Positions 42,095 to 50,491 of a DNA stretch of 64,000 nt are shown here, piece by piece (positions within the stretch are counted from its first letter, which is position 1; each line of letters begins with the position of its first letter). The DNA is from an uncultured Hungatella sp. Lineage in GTDB: Bacteria > Bacillota > Clostridia > Lachnospirales > Lachnospiraceae. Both the position numbers and the translations under genes were made by a program. The stretch is from positions 1 to 64,000 of the forward strand of contig CAJUPQ010000003.1 of assembly GCA_910588505.1 (NCBI GenBank), given 5' to 3'. A model generated the notes under the pieces. It saw nothing but the letters and a program-made list of their open reading frames with translations. It ran no database searches and was not told where the DNA came from.

Positions 42095-42213
42095 CGGCGG
42101 CGCCCCTGTGTTTTTGTTTAGCGGCGCGGGGTACCGGTTTTGTGGATAGTATAATTTCGGGGGCCATCCTGCCGATATAGATAGAGAGAATTGGGAAAAA
42201 GGGGGGATTTTTT

Positions 42214-43080
42214 ATGTGGGTTGTGTTTGCGTTTGGTTCAGCATTGTTTGCCGGCATTACGGCCATCCTGGCAAAGTGCGGCATCCAAAAGACGGATTCC
42301 AATGTGGCGACGGCAATCCGGACAATCGTTGTTTTACTGTTTTCCTGGCTGATGGTGCTGCTGACAGGCTCACAGTCTCAGATCGGACAGATTGGCAGGG
42401 GGACATGGCTGTTTCTTATTCTGTCAGGCCTTGCCACAGGGGCGTCCTGGCTCTGCTATTTCAGGGCTTTGCAGCTTGGGGATATTAATAAGGTGGTTCC
42501 CATTGATAAGTCCAGCGTGATTCTTACGATTCTCCTTGCCTTTCTCTTTTTGAGAGAGGAGATTAGTCTGGCAAAAGCCTTTGGGGTTGTCCTTATTGGC
42601 ACGGGCACATTTCTGATGATTGAGAAGAAAAAAACGGACGCCTCAAAGCAGACAAAGGGGAACCTGTGGTTTTTCTATGGGGCCTGCTCCGCTGTCTTTG
42701 CAAGCCTGACTTCGATTCTGGGCAAGGTGGGAATCTCAGGGGTAGAATCCAACCTGGGTACGGCAATCCGCACAGCAGTGGTACTTCTTATGGCATGGAT
42801 GATGGTGTTTGTGACGGGGAAACAGAATACGGTTAAGGAAATCTCCAAAAGGGAATTGGGATTTATCTGCCTTTCCGGCCTTGCCACAGGGGCATCCTGG
42901 CTTTGCTATTACAGGGCGCTGCAGGACGGCCTGGCCAGCGTGGTGGTTCCCATTGACAAGCTGAGTATTGTGGTGACCATTGCTTTTTCCTGGTTGGTAT
43001 TCCACGAACGCCTGTCGAAAAAAGCCGGTCTGGGACTGGTTTTGATTGTGGCGGGAACATTTGTGATGCTGATTCCATAG
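42214..43080 (+). CDS. EamA/DMT-family transporter
   Basis: A 288-residue membrane protein with ten helices in two EamA halves. The halves are unusually alike: SGLATGASWLCYFRALQ and VVPIDKSSV in the first, SGLATGASWLCYYRALQ and VVPIDKLSI in the second. Substrate cannot be predicted; DMT proteins export amino acids, nucleobases or other metabolites. GGGGGGA ribosome site. A terminator follows at 43121. Confidence 0.88.
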   Translation: MWVVFAFGSALFAGITAILAKCGIQKTDSNVATAIRTIVVLLFSWLMVLLTGSQSQIGQIGRGTWLFLILSGLATGASWLCYFRALQLGDINKVVPIDKSSVILTILLAFLFLREEISLAKAFGVVLIGTGTFLMIEKKKTDASKQTKGNLWFFYGACSAVFASLTSILGKVGISGVESNLGTAIRTAVVLLMAWMMVFVTGKQNTVKEISKRELGFICLSGLATGASWLCYYRALQDGLASVVVPIDKLSIVVTIAFSWLVFHERLSKKAGLGLVLIVAGTFVMLIP

Positions 43081-43114
43081 TCAGTCAGGCATTTTATTTT
43101 TCAACTGTATGTTT

Positions 43115-43881
43115 TCATGGACCCCGTGAGTATGGGGTTTTTATTTTATCTTCTGTTATTGTGGATATATGGAAGAGAAAGTGTATTTCTATCTGCTGCA
43201 GTGCTGTATTTACTGTGTCAGAAAGTTCCTTTTCTGTCTCTGCATCCTGCACCTTAAATTCTAAAATGATTCCGTCATCTTCCTGCCTTGGTTCCAGCAT
43301 CACGTCATACCGGCCAAAACCGCTCTCCCTATTGGATGCCACAATGACGCAAATACCTCTTTTTCCGTAAACCCAAAACTGTCCTTATATTTTTCTGAAG
43401 TGGTTGTCACCATCTCCAGATTGTTTAAATCGGAAAATATAGATTCCCTGCTTACCCTGGTAATACCTGTCATAATCGCCCGTTCCAGATAAGGATTTGT
43501 CTTAAAAGCCGCATTAAACAGACTTCTAATAAAAGAGGCCAGTTCTTCCCAGTATCCATTTACATAAGCTTCCTGCATAGGAGTATCATATTCATCTAAC
43601 AGAATAATTACCCTCTTCTTATAATAACGGGACAGAAACAATGACAAATAATGGAGGCTTATAGTGGTGTCTTCCTCATTCATAGTCTCTGATATCCGGT
43701 TAACATATGCCTTTTCTTGAGATGACAGGGTATCTCCTTCCAGAAGAAAACGATTTTGTATATATAGATTCATTAATATCTGGCATATTCTGTAGCGGGC
43801 TTTTTCGTATCTGTTTTCCTTTACCTGAATCCGTGAAGTTCTCAACTCCACAATGCCCAAGAAACAGTTAAATTCAAACAA
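43115..43881 (-). pseudogene. Decayed AAA-ATPase/PD-(D/E)XK nuclease-like gene (DUF1703 type)
   Basis: Two minus-strand pieces of the Clostridial AAA-ATPase-like/DUF1703 family. The first (43881 to about 43355) has the Walker B region VIILLDEYDTPMQEAY and TGITRVSRESIFSDLNNLE...FGFTEKEV. It then jumps in another frame to the nuclease end (about 43342 to 43115), GFGRYDVMLEPRQEDDGIILEFKV, which normally lies some 150 residues further. The N-terminal Walker A part is also missing. Internal deletion plus frame change make it non-functional. Such genes are abundant and often decayed in gut Clostridia. Confidence 0.8.
43121..43147 (+). terminator. Terminator after the EamA gene
   Basis: ACCCC (43121-43125) and GGGGT (43134-43138) flank GTGAGTAT and are followed by a T-rich tail. 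It overlaps the end of the decayed gene on the other strand. Confidence 0.65.
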
Positions 43882-43924
43882 CCTTGTATTCTCTATAGAG
43901 GTTTCTTCCCCACGAGAAGGAAAG

Positions 43925-44122
43925 ATGATCTATATCGGAAGCGACTGGAGGGATATCTCCTGGAAGTCCGAAGACGGAACCGTCCAACAATCTACCATCC
44001 GAACCGATTATGAGATCACAGAACGCACGATTGATCGGTATGGTCAGTTTCTGTTTCCGGCGGATCTGGAGATAAACACCTGGTGGACAAACACAGGGCT
44101 GTCTGACGATATAGAAAAATGA
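43925..44122 (+). CDS. Short ORF, possible fragment
   Basis: 65 residues (IYIGSDWRDISWKSEDGTVQ...DLEINTWWTNTGLSDDIEK). Not recognised. No clear ribosome site and it lies next to decayed genes, so it may be a remnant of a larger protein. 44123-44319 has nothing recognisable. Confidence 0.3.
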   Translation: MIYIGSDWRDISWKSEDGTVQQSTIRTDYEITERTIDRYGQFLFPADLEINTWWTNTGLSDDIEK

Positions 44123-44319
44123 ACCTAAAACCATGTCGAGAATATATGTTCGGGAAATTAGGCTTGATTTTGCCACTGTAAGACAGTATAATGGTGCTAC
44201 TTTTAAAACCAATTTTTATTATGGAGTTTAAGGTACGGGAGCCGGGGGAAGAATGAGGGTAAGGTATGGGAAAATTTAATGGAAATTTGAGCGTCAGCGC
44301 TGATCCAGTTTCTGTACTA

Positions 44320-44349
44320 TTGACAAATAAGGCCCGGAATAGGTATACT
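44320..44349 (+). promoter_or_regulatory. Promoter of the ZIP transporter gene
   Basis: TTGACA (44320-44325) and TATACT (44344-44349), 18 bases apart. TTAG-CGAAGA-CTAA lies just downstream (about 44359-44372), a possible metalloregulator site; this last point is speculative. Confidence 0.6.
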
Positions 44350-44403
44350 TTAAAATAGTTAGCGAAGACTAATGTTAAAGGATCAAAGTCAGGAGGTAAT
44401 AGG

Positions 44404-45180
44404 ATGGGGGTTTTTCAGGGTATTATGATACCGTTTCTTGGGACAGTCCTTGGTTCTGCCTGCGTGCTGTTTGTGAAGGATAAGCTGAACTTGCTGGTGC
44501 AAAGGGCGCTGACCGGGTTTGCGGCGGGGGTCATGACGGCGGCTTCTATATGGAGCCTGCTGATTCCCGCAATGGAACAGTCACAGTCTCTGGGACAGTG
44601 GGCGTTTGCGCCTGCGGTGGCTGGCTTCTGGCTGGGCATTTTGTTTTTGCTGGTCTTGGACCGGACAGTGCCTCATCTGCACATGAACAGCAGCAAGGCA
44701 GAGGGGCGGGCAAGCAGCCTGGAGAGGCAGGCGCTGCTGGTGCTGGCGGTGACGCTTCACAACCTGCCGGAGGGAATGGCTGTGGGCGTGGTTTATGCCG
44801 GATGGATTTCCGGGGATGCCGGGATTACTGCCATGGGCGCCCTGGCCCTTTCCCTTGGGATTGCCATACAGAATTTTCCGGAGGGCGCCATTATCTCCAT
44901 GCCTTTGGGGGCGGAGGGAGTCAGCAGGAGAAAGGCCTTTCTTTACGGCGCCCTTTCCGGCGTGGTGGAGCCGGTGGGCGCAGGGCTGACTATGGTTGCG
45001 GCAGGACTTGTGGTCCCCCTTTTGCCTTACCTTTTAAGTTTTGCGGCCGGGGCTATGGTCTATGTGGTGGTGGAGGAGCTGATTCCGGAGATGTCGGCGG
45101 GAAAACATTCCAATGTGGGGACAGTCCTGTTTGCGGCAGGGTTTACGATTATGATGGCGCTGGATGTGGCGTTGGGATAG
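44404..45180 (+). CDS. ZIP-family metal transporter
   Basis: A 258-residue membrane protein with eight helices. The metal-binding helices are typical: TLHNLPEGMAVGVVYAGW (HNxPEG) and ALSLGIAIQNFPEGAIISMP (QNFPEG), with EELIPEMSAG near the end and a short histidine-poor loop (HLHMNSSKAEGR). ZIP proteins import zinc or other divalent metals. The gene stands alone after a good promoter with AGGAGGTAATAGG before the ATG. 45181-45388 has nothing recognisable. Confidence 0.9.
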   Translation: MGVFQGIMIPFLGTVLGSACVLFVKDKLNLLVQRALTGFAAGVMTAASIWSLLIPAMEQSQSLGQWAFAPAVAGFWLGILFLLVLDRTVPHLHMNSSKAEGRASSLERQALLVLAVTLHNLPEGMAVGVVYAGWISGDAGITAMGALALSLGIAIQNFPEGAIISMPLGAEGVSRRKAFLYGALSGVVEPVGAGLTMVAAGLVVPLLPYLLSFAAGAMVYVVVEELIPEMSAGKHSNVGTVLFAAGFTIMMALDVALG

Positions 45181-45388
45181 GGAAATGAGAGGAATGAGAA
45201 ATGAGCAGATACCATGAAGTCAGAAATGCATATAGGAACCTGGCAGGAGGAGGATCGGCATTTTATGATGGATGATAACCTGTTCCACACTGCCCGGAAA
45301 GGTACTAGCTCTTTACTTTATTTAACTTGTTTCTTGATTTCTCCCGTTAGGGCATTTTCAACAGCTTTCTTTATGACAGTACTTGAAT

Positions 45389-45760
45389 TTATTGCCCCCG
45401 ACAATTGAACCAGTCCTGCACTGGGAGAAAATCGCTCAATCCGTCTTTTGTGTCAATATTGTCCATAATGGCAATATAACGTATGCCCAAGCGGACAAAA
45501 TCTTCTTCCAATAGCTGACCGACAACAAGGCGGTTTCTACCAAGTCTCGAATGGTCTTTGACAATAATCGTTCCAACTTCTCCCGCCTCGGCAAGCTCCA
45601 TCAGTTCCATAAAAGACGGTCTTGTGAAGCTTACACCTGAGTATCCGTCATCCAAGAAAAATTGGGGATTCTGAAATCCGTTATCCTTTGCGTACTTGCT
45701 GACAATAAACTCCTTTCCGACAGTCGGATATGATGTTTGTAGTGATGCTATTCTACCATA
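45389..45760 (-). pseudogene. Serine recombinase remnant
   Basis: Minus-strand frame carrying the resolvase core GKEFIVSKYAKDNGFQNP...DDGYSGVSFTRPSFMELME...KDHSRLGRNRLVVGQL. The catalytic N-terminus (YxRLS) is degenerate and the large C-terminal recombinase part is gone: the frame ends after DGLSDFLPVQDWFN. It is of the TndX/TnpX type and marks a lost element, unrelated in position to the ICE at the left. Confidence 0.8.
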
Positions 45761-46020
45761 TCTGCCGTCTTACTTCAATGCTTTAAAGTGCGAATTAAAA
45801 ATATTTTCATACCTCTATACCTAATAATGCCAAAAGGGCACTTCCTTATATGAAGTACCCCTTGGTAGGTGCTTTTCTTTTGTTTATTTTTAGGAGAATG
45901 TGGACCGGTTCCGAAATCTGATTGCTATGGCAGCCTTTTTCTGTTATGATGGGCAGTAGGAAAAGGCAGGCGGGGATGGCCGCAGATCGGAAGCAGCGAT
46001 TAAGGGAACAGGGGGAAGAC

Positions 46021-46278
46021 ATGGCAGAATTAACATCTATGATGAATATTGGCAAGGAGATGGCAAAAAAGCTGGAATCCGTGGGGATTGGTTCAGCGGA
46101 GGAGCTGGCCCGCCTGGGGGCGGAGCAGGCTTTCCTGAAAGTGAAGGAAAAGTATCCCAATGTCTGTCTGGTGCATTTGTATGCTCTGGAGGGCGCGGTC
46201 TGTAATGTGGAGTTTAACAGTCTTTCGGAAGGCAGGAAAAGGGAGCTGAAAGAGTTCAGTGATTTTTTGAAAGGTTAA
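46021..46278 (+). CDS. TfoX C-terminal-domain (helix-hairpin-helix) protein
   Basis: An 85-residue protein, AELTSMMNIGKEMAKKLESV followed by GIGSAEELARLGAEQAFLKV, matching the stand-alone TfoX C-terminal domain, a helix-hairpin-helix fold of about 80 residues. Stand-alone forms are common in Firmicutes; function is unknown. The ATG at 46021 is chosen for its GGGGGAAG site; the frame is open further upstream to 45922. 45761-46020 has only a weak hairpin (about 45837-45876). Confidence 0.75.
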   Translation: MAELTSMMNIGKEMAKKLESVGIGSAEELARLGAEQAFLKVKEKYPNVCLVHLYALEGAVCNVEFNSLSEGRKRELKEFSDFLKG

Positions 46279-46305
46279 CGGAGAAAATATTATGCTTGAA
46301 ATGAT

Positions 46306-46797
46306 ACCACCTCCATAGGTCTTTATGCTGTCAGCAACAATCTGAACCTTGCAAGGGAATTTTAGCACAATATGGCGCGGATCGGGAAGAAGACGGAACT
46401 GTGCCAGCTGCAGGGGGAGATTGTCTGGACAGCTTATATGGCAGAGCGGACTTCCTGCGCTGTGGTTATTTCCTACTCAGGAGAAACGCCCATTCTGATT
46501 CGGGCAGCCCAGGTGCTGAAAAAACACAAGGTTCCCATTATTCTGATTACCAATATCGGCGAAAGCAGCCTGTCCAGGATGGCGGACTGTGTGCTGCCTA
46601 TCTGCACCTGGGAGAAGCAGTATTCCAAAATCGCTACGTTTACGACGGACAGCTCTATAGCTTATGTGCTGGATGTGCTGTATTCCTGTCTGTTTGCCCT
46701 TGATTATGAGAAAAACCTCCAGCTAAAGATTGATGCGGCCAGGGAGATTGAGCAGGGGAGAGGGCAGACTACGGTGGAGATTATCAGGGAGGAGTAA
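46306..46797 (+). pseudogene. Truncated RpiR/MurR-family regulator (SIS domain)
   Basis: Frame from about 46306 reads IGLYAVSNNLNLAREF, then a TAG, then HNMARIGKKTEL and a full SIS domain end (CAVVISYSGETPILIRAAQV, VPIILITNIGESSLSRMADC). RpiR/MurR regulators have an N-terminal helix-turn-helix plus a SIS domain that senses sugar phosphates. Here the helix-turn-helix is absent and the SIS domain is split by the stop codon, so a product from the ATG at 46372 would lack DNA binding. Confidence 0.8.
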
Positions 46798-46827
46798 ATT
46801 TGCCTATTATCAGGGAGGAGAATATTT

Positions 46828-46883
46828 ACCTATTGACATAGTAGGTGAAAGGTGCTATAATTCCACCTATCAAATAAATAGGT
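46828..46883 (+). promoter_or_regulatory. Promoter with two palindromic operators for the sulfur operon
   Basis: -35 TTGACA (46833-46838) and -10 TATAAT (46856-46861) with 17-base spacing, a full consensus. ACCTA...TAGGT (46828-46832/46842-46846) covers the -35, and ACCTAT-N7-ATAGGT (46865-46870/46878-46883) covers the start region. Two similar palindromes on a perfect promoter imply tight repression, most likely by the Rrf2 protein encoded at 49146. Confidence 0.85.
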
Positions 46884-46907
46884 AAAAGCTGGAAAGGAAG
46901 GGAAACT

Positions 46908-48203
46908 ATGTCTGAATACAAATTCGAAACTCTGCAGCTCCATGTTGGCCAGGAGAGGGCGGACCCTGCCACCGACGCCCGGGCCGTGCCCATCTATGCC
47001 ACCACCTCCTATGTATTCCACAGCTGCGAACACGCGGCAGCCCGGTTTGGCCTGACTAACGCCGGCAATATTTACGGCAGGCTTACAAACTCCACCCAGG
47101 ACATACTGGAGAAAAGGGTGGCGGCCCTGGAGGGAGGGACGGCGGCTCTGGCCCTTGCGTCCGGCGCGGCGGCCATTGCCTATACCCTGGAAGCCCTGGG
47201 CCAGAACGGCGGCCATTTTGTGGCGCAGAAGACCATATACGGCGGCAGCTACAACCTGCTGGCCCATACCCTTCCTGGCTTCGGCATCACAGCCAGTTTT
47301 GTGGATATCCACGATTTGGCCCAGGTGGAGGCAGCTATCCGGGAGGACACCAGAGCTATTTACATAGAAACCCTGGGCAACCCTAACAGCGATATTCCGG
47401 ATATGGACGCCGTGGCAGAGCTGGCACACCGGCACGGCCTGCCGCTGGTGGTGGACAATACCTTTGGCACTCCCTACATGATTCGTCCCATTGAACACGG
47501 CGCGGATCTTGTGGTGCATTCGGCTACAAAATTTCTTGGGGGCCACGGCACGACTCTGGGCGGCGTGATTGTGGATTCCGGCAGATTTGACTGGGCGGCC
47601 AGCGGAAAGTACCCGGCTATCGCGGACCCCAATCCCAGCTACCACGGGATTTCTTTTGTAAAAGCAGCGGGGCCGGCGGCATTTGTGACGTATATCCGGG
47701 CCATCCTGCTTCGGGATACGGGGGCGGCCATCTCTCCCTTTGGGGCGTTTCTGCTTCTGCAGGGCATTGAAACCTTGTCCCTGCGGCTGGAGCGCCATGC
47801 CGAAAATACCAGAAAGACAGTGGAATATTTAAACGGCCATCCCCTGGTGGAAAAGGTGAACCATCCCTCCCTGCCCACTCATCCGGACCACGAACTGTAT
47901 AAGAAATATTTCCCAAAAGGCGGGGCTTCTATTTTTACCTTTGAGATAAAGGGCGGTGAAAAAGAGGCCCACAGATTTATTGACAGCCTGAAGATGTTCT
48001 CCCTTCTGGCCAATGTGGCGGATGTGAAGAGCCTTGTCATCCATCCGGCTACCACCACCCACAGCCAGCTTACCCAGAAAGAGCTGGAAGAGCAGGACAT
48101 TAAACCAAACACCATCCGCCTGTCCATTGGTACGGAACATATAGACGATATTATTGCTGACCTGGAAAATGGTTTTCGCGCGGTAAAGGAGGCCCAATCA
48201 TGA
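46908..48203 (+). CDS. O-acetylhomoserine sulfhydrylase (PLP-dependent)
   Basis: A 431-residue enzyme of the Cys/Met metabolism PLP family, of the length and sequence type of O-acetylhomoserine aminocarboxypropyltransferase. PLP lysine in HSATKFLGGHGTT (K208); YGRLTNSTQDILEKRVAALE and HPATTTHSQLT are typical. It makes homocysteine from O-acetylhomoserine and sulfide. First gene of a three-gene operon behind a consensus promoter with two operators. Overlaps cysK by 4 bases. Confidence 0.9.
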   Translation: MSEYKFETLQLHVGQERADPATDARAVPIYATTSYVFHSCEHAAARFGLTNAGNIYGRLTNSTQDILEKRVAALEGGTAALALASGAAAIAYTLEALGQNGGHFVAQKTIYGGSYNLLAHTLPGFGITASFVDIHDLAQVEAAIREDTRAIYIETLGNPNSDIPDMDAVAELAHRHGLPLVVDNTFGTPYMIRPIEHGADLVVHSATKFLGGHGTTLGGVIVDSGRFDWAASGKYPAIADPNPSYHGISFVKAAGPAAFVTYIRAILLRDTGAAISPFGAFLLLQGIETLSLRLERHAENTRKTVEYLNGHPLVEKVNHPSLPTHPDHELYKKYFPKGGASIFTFEIKGGEKEAHRFIDSLKMFSLLANVADVKSLVIHPATTTHSQLTQKELEEQDIKPNTIRLSIGTEHIDDIIADLENGFRAVKEAQS

Positions 48204-49141
48204 GTAAAATTTACACGTCCGCCGATGAGCTGATCGGCAGAACTCCGCTTTTGGAGCTGTCACATGTGGAGAAGGAACTGGGTTTGAAAGCCAGGGTTGT
48301 TGCCAAGCTGGAATACTTTAATCCCGCCGGTTCCGTAAAGGACCGGGTGGCAAAGGAGATGCTGGATGAGGCGAAGCTGGCGGGAAAGCTTACAAAGGAG
48401 ACGGTGATTATTGAGCCTACAAGCGGCAATACGGGAATCGGTCTTGCCGGTGTGGCCGCAGCCAGGGGATACTCCGTTATCATTGTTATGCCGGAAACCA
48501 TGTCCGTGGAGCGCAGACAGCTGATGAAGGCATACGGCGCGAAGCTGGTGCTTACGGAGGGCTCTAAAGGCATGAAGGGCGCCATTGCCAAGGCACAGGA
48601 GCTGGCGGAGCAGATTCCGGGCAGCTTTATTCCCGGACAGTTTGTAAACCCTGCCAACCCCAAAGCCCACAGGGAGCATACAGGCCCGGAGATATACGAA
48701 GATACGGACGGCAAGGTGGATATTTTCGTGGCAGGCGTGGGCACAGGGGGAACCATCACCGGCGTGGGCGAATATCTTAAGTCCAGGAATCCCGGCGTCC
48801 AGGTTGTGGCTGTTGAGCCGGAAGCCTCCCCGGTGCTTTCCTCCGGCGCCGCAGGCCCCCACAAGATTCAGGGCATTGGCGCGGGATTTGTTCCGGATAT
48901 TCTGAATACAAAAATTTATGACGAAATTATCCCGGTTTCGGACCAGGACGCCTTGTCCATGGGCAGGCTTTTAGGAAGACGGGAGGGGATTCTTGTGGGG
49001 ATTTCTTCCGGGGCAGCCGCGTTCGCTGCCGTCCAGGTGGCGAAACGTCCTGAAAACCAGGGGAAAACCATTGTTGTGCTGCTGCCGGATACGGGAGACC
49101 GCTACCTGTCTACACCGTTGTTTTCAGAGGAAAAAGAGTGA
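48200..49141 (+). CDS. cysK: Cysteine synthase A
   Basis: A 313-residue O-acetylserine sulfhydrylase with the PLP lysine in PAGSVKDRVA (K47), the substrate loop EPTSGNTGIGLAGVAAARGY, and the phosphate-binding GVGTGGTITGVGEYLK. Makes cysteine from O-acetylserine and sulfide, complementing the upstream homocysteine-forming enzyme. ATGA overlap with both context genes' order suggests translational coupling. Confidence 0.93.
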   Translation: MSKIYTSADELIGRTPLLELSHVEKELGLKARVVAKLEYFNPAGSVKDRVAKEMLDEAKLAGKLTKETVIIEPTSGNTGIGLAGVAAARGYSVIIVMPETMSVERRQLMKAYGAKLVLTEGSKGMKGAIAKAQELAEQIPGSFIPGQFVNPANPKAHREHTGPEIYEDTDGKVDIFVAGVGTGGTITGVGEYLKSRNPGVQVVAVEPEASPVLSSGAAGPHKIQGIGAGFVPDILNTKIYDEIIPVSDQDALSMGRLLGRREGILVGISSGAAAFAAVQVAKRPENQGKTIVVLLPDTGDRYLSTPLFSEEKE

Positions 49142-49145
49142 TGTG

Positions 49146-49571
49146 ATGATTTCTACAAGAGGGAGATACGCACTGCGAGTCATGATTGATTTGGCGGAAC
49201 ACTCCCACGAAGGCTATATCCCCATGAAGGTGATTGCCGGACGTCAGGGCATATCCCTGAAATATTTGGAACAGATTCTTCCGGCTCTGACCCGAAACGG
49301 CATGATTGAAGGCCTGCAGAGAAAAGGCGGCGGATACCGGCTGACCGCCGGGCCGGGAGAGTATCGGGTGGGCGATATCCTGCGGCTGACTGAGGGGGAT
49401 CTGGCGCCGGTGGCATGCCTTGGCTGTCAGGCCAAGACATGTGAGCGGGCCGGGTTCTGTAAGACACTGCCTATGTGGAAGGAATTTTACAGGATGACCA
49501 ATGATTATTTTGACGGTATTACGCTGTTGGAGCTGATGGAGGGGGAGGGCGGCAGGACGGAGGGGGAGTGA
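49146..49571 (+). CDS. Rrf2-family regulator (CymR/IscR-like)
   Basis: A 141-residue regulator beginning MISTRGRYALRVMIDLAEHS, with a winged helix (about 1-80; GISLKYLEQILPALTRNGMI, GGGYRLT). Cysteines C91, C94, C99 and C105 (CLGCQAKTCERAGFC) could hold an Fe-S cluster as in IscR; CymR of Bacillus lacks one. Its location behind cysK, 4 bases after the stop, and the two palindromes at the operon promoter fit autoregulated control of sulfur assimilation. Ribosome site weak. Confidence 0.88.
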   Translation: MISTRGRYALRVMIDLAEHSHEGYIPMKVIAGRQGISLKYLEQILPALTRNGMIEGLQRKGGGYRLTAGPGEYRVGDILRLTEGDLAPVACLGCQAKTCERAGFCKTLPMWKEFYRMTNDYFDGITLLELMEGEGGRTEGE

Positions 49572-49658
49572 CGATTAGATGGTCCTGGTTCTCTGCCCTG
49601 CCGGAAATTCCATATAGAACATTTGCCGCCGGATTGCGGTTTGTATTTAGCTCAACGG

Positions 49659-49708
49659 AAAGAAACCGATGGCATAGACTATTTTTAGCCAAAGCCATCG
49701 GTTTCTTT
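49659..49708. terminator. Terminator after the sulfur operon
   Basis: AAAGAAACCGATGGC (49659-49673) and GCCATCGGTTTCTTT (49694-49708) form a perfect 15-bp stem with a 20-base loop. Flanking A and T bases allow use from both strands, serving also the convergent small gene at 49751. Confidence 0.8.
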
Positions 49709-49750
49709 ACTCAAATATCCGGGACGCCTTCTTCAACTTATGGTTACCTG

Positions 49751-49897
49751 CTAATCCTCAAGGGTTTGCTGCAGGTTGTCGGCTACTTTTTGTAACTTTT
49801 CCTTCTCTTTACCGTCGGCCATAGTTTCAAGTACTTCCTTGATATCGTCTAAAACAAATCTGACAAACCCCTTAAACTGACTGTCTGTCATACCCAT
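49751..49897 (-). CDS. Small conserved-type Clostridial protein (48 residues)
   Basis: A 48-residue acidic, helical protein: GMTDSQFKGFVRFVLDDIKE, then VLETMADGKEKEKLQKVADN and a short tail LQQTLED. Small proteins with this MTDSQFK opening occur widely in Lachnospiraceae, often near mobile DNA; function unknown. A good AGGTGA site lies 5 bases before the ATG, and the gene converges on a terminator at 49659. Too short for routine ORF calling. Confidence 0.65.
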   Translation of the reverse strand: MGMTDSQFKGFVRFVLDDIKEVLETMADGKEKEKLQKVADNLQQTLED

Positions 49898-50491
49898 ACA
49901 ATCACCTGCTTTCTAAGCTGTGGCTTATGTTGCTGTGATATAAGCATATCATAACTATGGCTCAAAGTCTATTCAATTCGGATATCCTTCAATACCTCCG
50001 GAAGGTTGTCAGCAGGAAGAGAAAAGGAGAATGTATCGGAGGTGGTAAGTTGGAGGATTGACAAAGTAGAAGGTATCTACGAAGTGCCATGTGATAACCT
50101 GTATACGGTTCCCAACGCCGCGAGGAATGGGGAAAGCAGGATATTTAGGAATATTGCCGTTGTGGAAGACCGGCTGCTTCCTATGTTCGCGGCGGAAGAG
50201 TTGTCTGCGCAGGGGATTCAAAAACACAGTTGACTGTTTTCCCTTTTTATGCTACACTACAGAAGATTTAAGAGATTTCAGCGCCTGCTGCCGCCGGGTA
50301 CAGGGTTAAGCGTCAGACTTTCTATCGTTAGGCCATTGAAGATAGAAAGTGCTGGCGTTATTTTTTTGTCTTGGGGGATGGCGCTCCTGGCAAAGGAAGA
50401 TGGCTGCTTGCCGCGGCCGCGCTTTTTCGCAGGTGAACGTCAAGAGGCACATGGTTATTTTTCCTGCAGTACTTTACAATTTGGGAGGAGA
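49898..50491. other. Degraded intergenic region
   Basis: An open frame at 50006-50233 (VVSWRIDKVEGIYEVPCDNL...) has no ribosome site and was not recognised. A hairpin ACTTTCTATC/GATAGAAAGT (50317-50326/50341-50350), extended by CGTCAG and CTGGCG and followed by TTATTTTTTTG, is a likely terminator. The missing first part of the MATE gene should lie here but only non-matching sequence is seen. Confidence 0.5.

Noticed and set aside
44550..45188. 212-residue plus-strand ORF rich in Gly/Cys/Arg
   Set aside because: Shifted frame of the ZIP transporter gene, which has clear metal motifs.
46830..47798. 322-residue minus-strand ORF
   Set aside because: Antisense shadow of the O-acetylhomoserine sulfhydrylase gene.
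49568..49795. 75-residue ORF after the Rrf2 gene
   Set aside because: It spans the perfect terminator stem at 49659-49708 and overlaps the better-supported small gene on the other strand.
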